A DNA stretch of 36,330 nt from Verrucomicrobiales bacterium. Lineage in GTDB: Bacteria; Verrucomicrobiota; Verrucomicrobiia; Limisphaerales; UBA9464. Positions 33,826 through 36,330 of the stretch are shown piece by piece. The position numbers and the translations under genes are program-made. The notes under the pieces are model-generated. The model ran no database searches, was not told the DNA's origin, and was given only the letters and a program-made list of their open reading frames with translations. The DNA lies in NCBI GenBank assembly GCA_027489875.1, contig JAIXZE010000303.1, forward strand, positions 1-36,330. Reading direction: 5' to 3'. Each line of letters begins with the position of its first letter. Positions within the stretch are counted from its first letter, which is position 1.

Positions 33826-33891
33826 GGGGGCGGCGATGGCCTTATCCCTGTGGGAAAGGCTCTGAGGCGCGACAAGGACGCCGCCCACCCG
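33826..33891. repeat. Dispersed palindromic repeat family A, degenerate copy
   Basis: GGGGGCGGCGATGGCCTTATC is answered by GCGCGACAAGGACGCCGCC, with CTGTGGGAAAGGCTCTGAGG between. This is the family core with about one change in four positions. It lies next to the intact copy at 33897 and upstream of the luxE-type start. Confidence 0.6.
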
Positions 33892-33896
33892 TGTCC

Positions 33897-34032
33897 GGGC
33901 GCATCTTGACACTGCCCCCGTTTGAGAATTGGAACGGGGCGGCGATGTCCTCATCGCCTTGGGAATGGCTTCGGAACGGCGACGAGGACGTCGCCACCCC
34001 GTTCCATGCGGGGGCAGTGTCAAGATGCGCCC
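33897..34032. repeat. Intact palindromic repeat family A with 24-bp terminal inverted repeats
   Basis: The 136-bp element begins GGGCGCATCTTGACACTGCC and ends with its exact complement; 33897-33920 and 34009-34032 match over all 24 bases. Inside, GGAACGGGGCGGCGATGTCC (from 33931) pairs with the right core GGCGACGAGGACGTCGCC and following CACCCCGTTCC with few mismatches. No coding frame is credible. It looks like a small non-autonomous mobile or REP/MITE-type element. It separates luxE from the divergent DUF1549/DUF1553 gene. Confidence 0.85.
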
Positions 34033-34096
34033 CCCGTGTCCAGCACGCCCAGTTTTGAGTTCCCAGCCGGGTCGGTCGCGGGCTTAAGCTCCGGTC

Positions 34097-36328
34097 ATGC
34101 GATTCCCTCCGATCCTTGGTTTGGCGGCCTTGGCCGGCCTGCTGACGTGGGGACCGTGTTCGGACGCCTCCGGGGCAGGGCTGGCAGGGGATGCATGGTC
34201 CAATCCCACCAATCCGGTGGCCGAACGGTTCGCCGGGAAACGGCTGGATCTGTGGTCGCTGCGGGCGCCGGTCGAGGTCCGTGTGCCGCCGGGGCGGGCG
34301 ATGAATCCGGTGGACCGCTTCCTGGATGCGGCCATGACCGGGCGCGGCATCGAGGTCCTGCCGGAGGCTGACCCGCGCACCCTGATCCGTCGGGTGTCCC
34401 TCGATCTGACCGGCCTTCTCCCGACGCCGGAAGAGGTCCGCGATTTTGAGCGCGACGGTCGTCCTGGAGCGTATGAGCGGTTGGTCGATCGGTTGCTGGG
34501 ATCTCCCCGGTATGGCGAGCATCAGGCGCGCTGGTGGCTGGACGTGGTGCGGTACAGCGACAGCAACGGATTTGACTGGGACGAGTTCCGGCCGCGGGCA
34601 TGGCGGTTCCGGGATTACGTCGTGCGGGCGTTCAACACGGACAAACCCTTCGCCCGGTTCGTGGAGGAGCAATTGGCGGGCGATGAACAGTTGGCGGGAC
34701 CACCGCGTGATCCCGCGGAGCAGGACGCGCTGATCGCCACGGGATTCCTCCGCCTGGGGCCACATGACAATGCGGCGAAGCTGTTCAACGAGCAGGACCG
34801 GAGCCGGGCGGAACTGATGGCGGATCTGGTCGAGACCACGGGGAGTGCGTTCCTTGGGCTGACGCTCTCGTGCTGCCGGTGCCACGACCACAAGTTCGAT
34901 CCGCTCCTCCAGGCGGATCACTTCCGGATGCGCGCCTTCTTCGAGGGGGTGACGTTTGCCGACGAACTTCCCCTTGATCTCGCCCCGGACCAGGAATCCA
35001 TCCGCCGGCACAATGCCGGGCTGGATGCACAGATTGCAGCGATCGAGAAGGAACGCGACGCGATCCTGCGTGGGGTCCGGCAGCGGTTGCGCGCCGAGCG
35101 GGAATCGGGTCTGACGGCAGACGAAAGAAAGCTCCTCGCCACGCCGGAAGCCGAGCGGACCGCGGACATGAAGGACCGCCTGGACGCGTTGCGAAAGAAA
35201 GTGGAGCCCTCCGACAAGGAGGTGAAGGCAGCGCTGGTGGGCGAGGCGAAGGAAGGCCACGCGCGACTCGAAAAGGAAATCGCCGGGGTCCGGCGTCAGC
35301 GACGTGAGTTCACGCTCGGGCTGTTGATGACCGATGCGCCCGGGGATCCACCCGTGACGCGCGTGCTGTTCCAGGGCAATCACCAGACGCCGAAGGAAGC
35401 AGTGGGGCCCGGTTTTCCATCGGTCCTCGATCCACGCACGGCCGCCATCGAGCGTCCGCCCAACCCTTCCACCACCGGGCGACGCTCGACGCTGGCGCGG
35501 TGGGTGACATCGCCTTCGAACCCGTGGACATGGCGGGTCGTGGTGAACCGCGCGTGGCAACAGCACTTTGGTCGGGGGTTGGTGGCGACGGCGAACGACT
35601 TCGGCTTTTCGGGAACGCCTCCGACCCATCCCGAGCTTCTCGACTGGCTGGCGGTGGAGTTCCAACGCGGCGGCGGATCGATGAAGGCGTTGCATCGTCT
35701 CGTCGTGACCAGCGCTGCCTACCGGCGGGCTTCCGGTCCTCCCGCGGCGGCGGATTCGGAGAATGTTTGGCTTTCGCGCCGGCATCCGCGTCGGCTGGCG
35801 GCTGAGCCGTTGCGCGATGCGTTGCTTCGGGTTTCGGGAACGCTTCGGGAGGCAGCGGGTGGCCCTCCGGTCTGGCCTGACTTGCCCCCGGAGATCCTGC
35901 AGGCGAATCCGGCGTTCCTCGACGACAACGAAACGCGGACGAAAGGGTGGTATCCGTCCGCGCCGGAACAGCAGACGGTGCGCAGTCTCTATCTCGTGCA
36001 GAAGCGGACGGTCCGGGTGCCGTTCATGGAGACGTTCGACCTGCCGGAGAACTCGGTGTCGTGCGCCCGCCGGGTGGAGTCAACGGTGGCACCGCAGGCG
36101 TTGTCGCTGCTGAATTCCCCGATGGCCATCGCGACTGCGCGGGCCTTGGCCGGTCGGGTGGAACGGGAATCCGCAACGGATCCTGTGGGTCGTGTGTTCG
36201 CGTTGGTCCTGCAGCGTTCACCGGCGGCCGAGGAACGTCGCATCGCGCAGGGGTTGCTGGATCAGCGCGGGTTGGTCGAGTTGTGCCGGGCGATGATCAA
36301 CCTGAACGAGTTCGTCTACGTGGATTGA
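34097..36328 (+). CDS. DUF1549/DUF1553 domain protein with CxxCH motif (Planctomycetes/Verrucomicrobia type)
   Basis: This 743-residue exported protein has a signal peptide (hydrophobic LGLAALAGLLTWG, likely cleaved near SGA). The DUF1549 domain (about 70-280) contains RRVSLDLTGLLPTPEEVRDFERD, RYGEHQARWWLDVVRYSDSNGFDWDEFR and SCCRCHDHKFDPL, whose CCRCH (259-263) is a CxxCH-type motif also found in the family. After a charged helical linker (about 310-405) comes DUF1553 (from about 460), with RSTLARWVTSPSNPWTWRVVVNRAWQQHFGRGLV, GTPPTHPELLDWLAVEF and RVESTVAPQALSLLNSP. Unlike many relatives it lacks an N-terminal PSCyt1 cytochrome c domain. Such proteins often precede DUF1501 genes; the next gene is outside the window. 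Function is unknown, possibly periplasmic degradation or electron transfer. Confidence 0.9.
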   Translation: MRFPPILGLAALAGLLTWGPCSDASGAGLAGDAWSNPTNPVAERFAGKRLDLWSLRAPVEVRVPPGRAMNPVDRFLDAAMTGRGIEVLPEADPRTLIRRVSLDLTGLLPTPEEVRDFERDGRPGAYERLVDRLLGSPRYGEHQARWWLDVVRYSDSNGFDWDEFRPRAWRFRDYVVRAFNTDKPFARFVEEQLAGDEQLAGPPRDPAEQDALIATGFLRLGPHDNAAKLFNEQDRSRAELMADLVETTGSAFLGLTLSCCRCHDHKFDPLLQADHFRMRAFFEGVTFADELPLDLAPDQESIRRHNAGLDAQIAAIEKERDAILRGVRQRLRAERESGLTADERKLLATPEAERTADMKDRLDALRKKVEPSDKEVKAALVGEAKEGHARLEKEIAGVRRQRREFTLGLLMTDAPGDPPVTRVLFQGNHQTPKEAVGPGFPSVLDPRTAAIERPPNPSTTGRRSTLARWVTSPSNPWTWRVVVNRAWQQHFGRGLVATANDFGFSGTPPTHPELLDWLAVEFQRGGGSMKALHRLVVTSAAYRRASGPPAAADSENVWLSRRHPRRLAAEPLRDALLRVSGTLREAAGGPPVWPDLPPEILQANPAFLDDNETRTKGWYPSAPEQQTVRSLYLVQKRTVRVPFMETFDLPENSVSCARRVESTVAPQALSLLNSPMAIATARALAGRVERESATDPVGRVFALVLQRSPAAEERRIAQGLLDQRGLVELCRAMINLNEFVYVD

Positions 36329-36330
36329 GG

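Noticed and set aside
33842..35785. A 647-residue minus-strand frame opposite the DUF1549/DUF1553 gene
   Set aside because: Antisense to a clearly coding gene, and its last part is translated repeat sequence.

Overview
The window is GC-rich (about two-thirds G+C) bacterial chromosomal DNA with genes on both strands. Several features together suggest a member of the Verrucomicrobiota, possibly the Pedosphaera/Limisphaera side: a DUF1549/DUF1553 protein, a type II pseudopilin-like protein ending in an H-x9-DG motif, a PocR-type AraC regulator, squalene-hopene cyclase, tandem HGSNAT-like membrane acyltransferases, and intergenic palindromic repeats built around GATGTCCTCATCGCC / GGCGACGAGGACGTCGCC. 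The assignment is inferred from gene content; there is no rRNA or other phylogenetic marker to prove it. I found no tRNA, rRNA, CRISPR array, phage or transposase gene.

Layout. 1-162 (-): start of a truncated membrane-anchored protein. 511-5107 (-): folC and a uvrA-type gene, with a palindromic repeat between them. 5406-9169 (+): secreted alpha/beta hydrolase, xseB and dxs, closed by a strong terminator. 9586-10743 (+): RpoD-like sigma factor with its own terminator. 10859-11970 (-): rnhB-yraN. 12233-15450 (-): YbbA/YbbP-type ABC exporter. 15642-18379 (-): NarL-type response regulator, PAS histidine kinase and PocR/AraC regulator. 18762-23836 (+): Gfo/Idh/MocA oxidoreductase, DUF985 cupin, circularly permuted ATP-grasp/alpha-E fusion and transglutaminase-like protein. 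23898-26569 (-): shc and a DUF2959 lipoprotein. 26762-30735 (+): pseudopilin, EI24-like membrane protein and two HGSNAT-like acyltransferases. 30751-33728 (-): LuxE-like, LuxC-like and QueD-like genes in one tight array. 34097-36328 (+): DUF1549/DUF1553 protein.

How the genes may work together. Dxs feeds isoprenoid precursors and Shc closes squalene to hopanoids, so both ends of hopanoid synthesis are present but not linked. The histidine kinase has a FixL-like PAS domain that keeps the equivalents of the proximal haem histidine and the oxygen-sensing arginine, but its kinase core is NarX-like and its partner NarL-like, so it is a candidate gas or redox sensor. The ATP-grasp/alpha-E plus transglutaminase pair is a widespread, poorly characterised peptide-ligation/peptidase-like set. 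The LuxE-LuxC pair could make a fatty aldehyde or other acyl aldehyde, but no luciferase gene is present and a pterin-synthase-family gene follows instead.

The main non-coding theme is repeats. One family forms long palindromes (best copy 33897-34032, with perfect 24-bp terminal inverted repeats); the other carries CAGTTGCCAG and GGCCGGGTGCCCTCACC motifs. Together they fill most of the larger intergenic gaps, and one copy appears to supply the stop codon of the uvrA gene.
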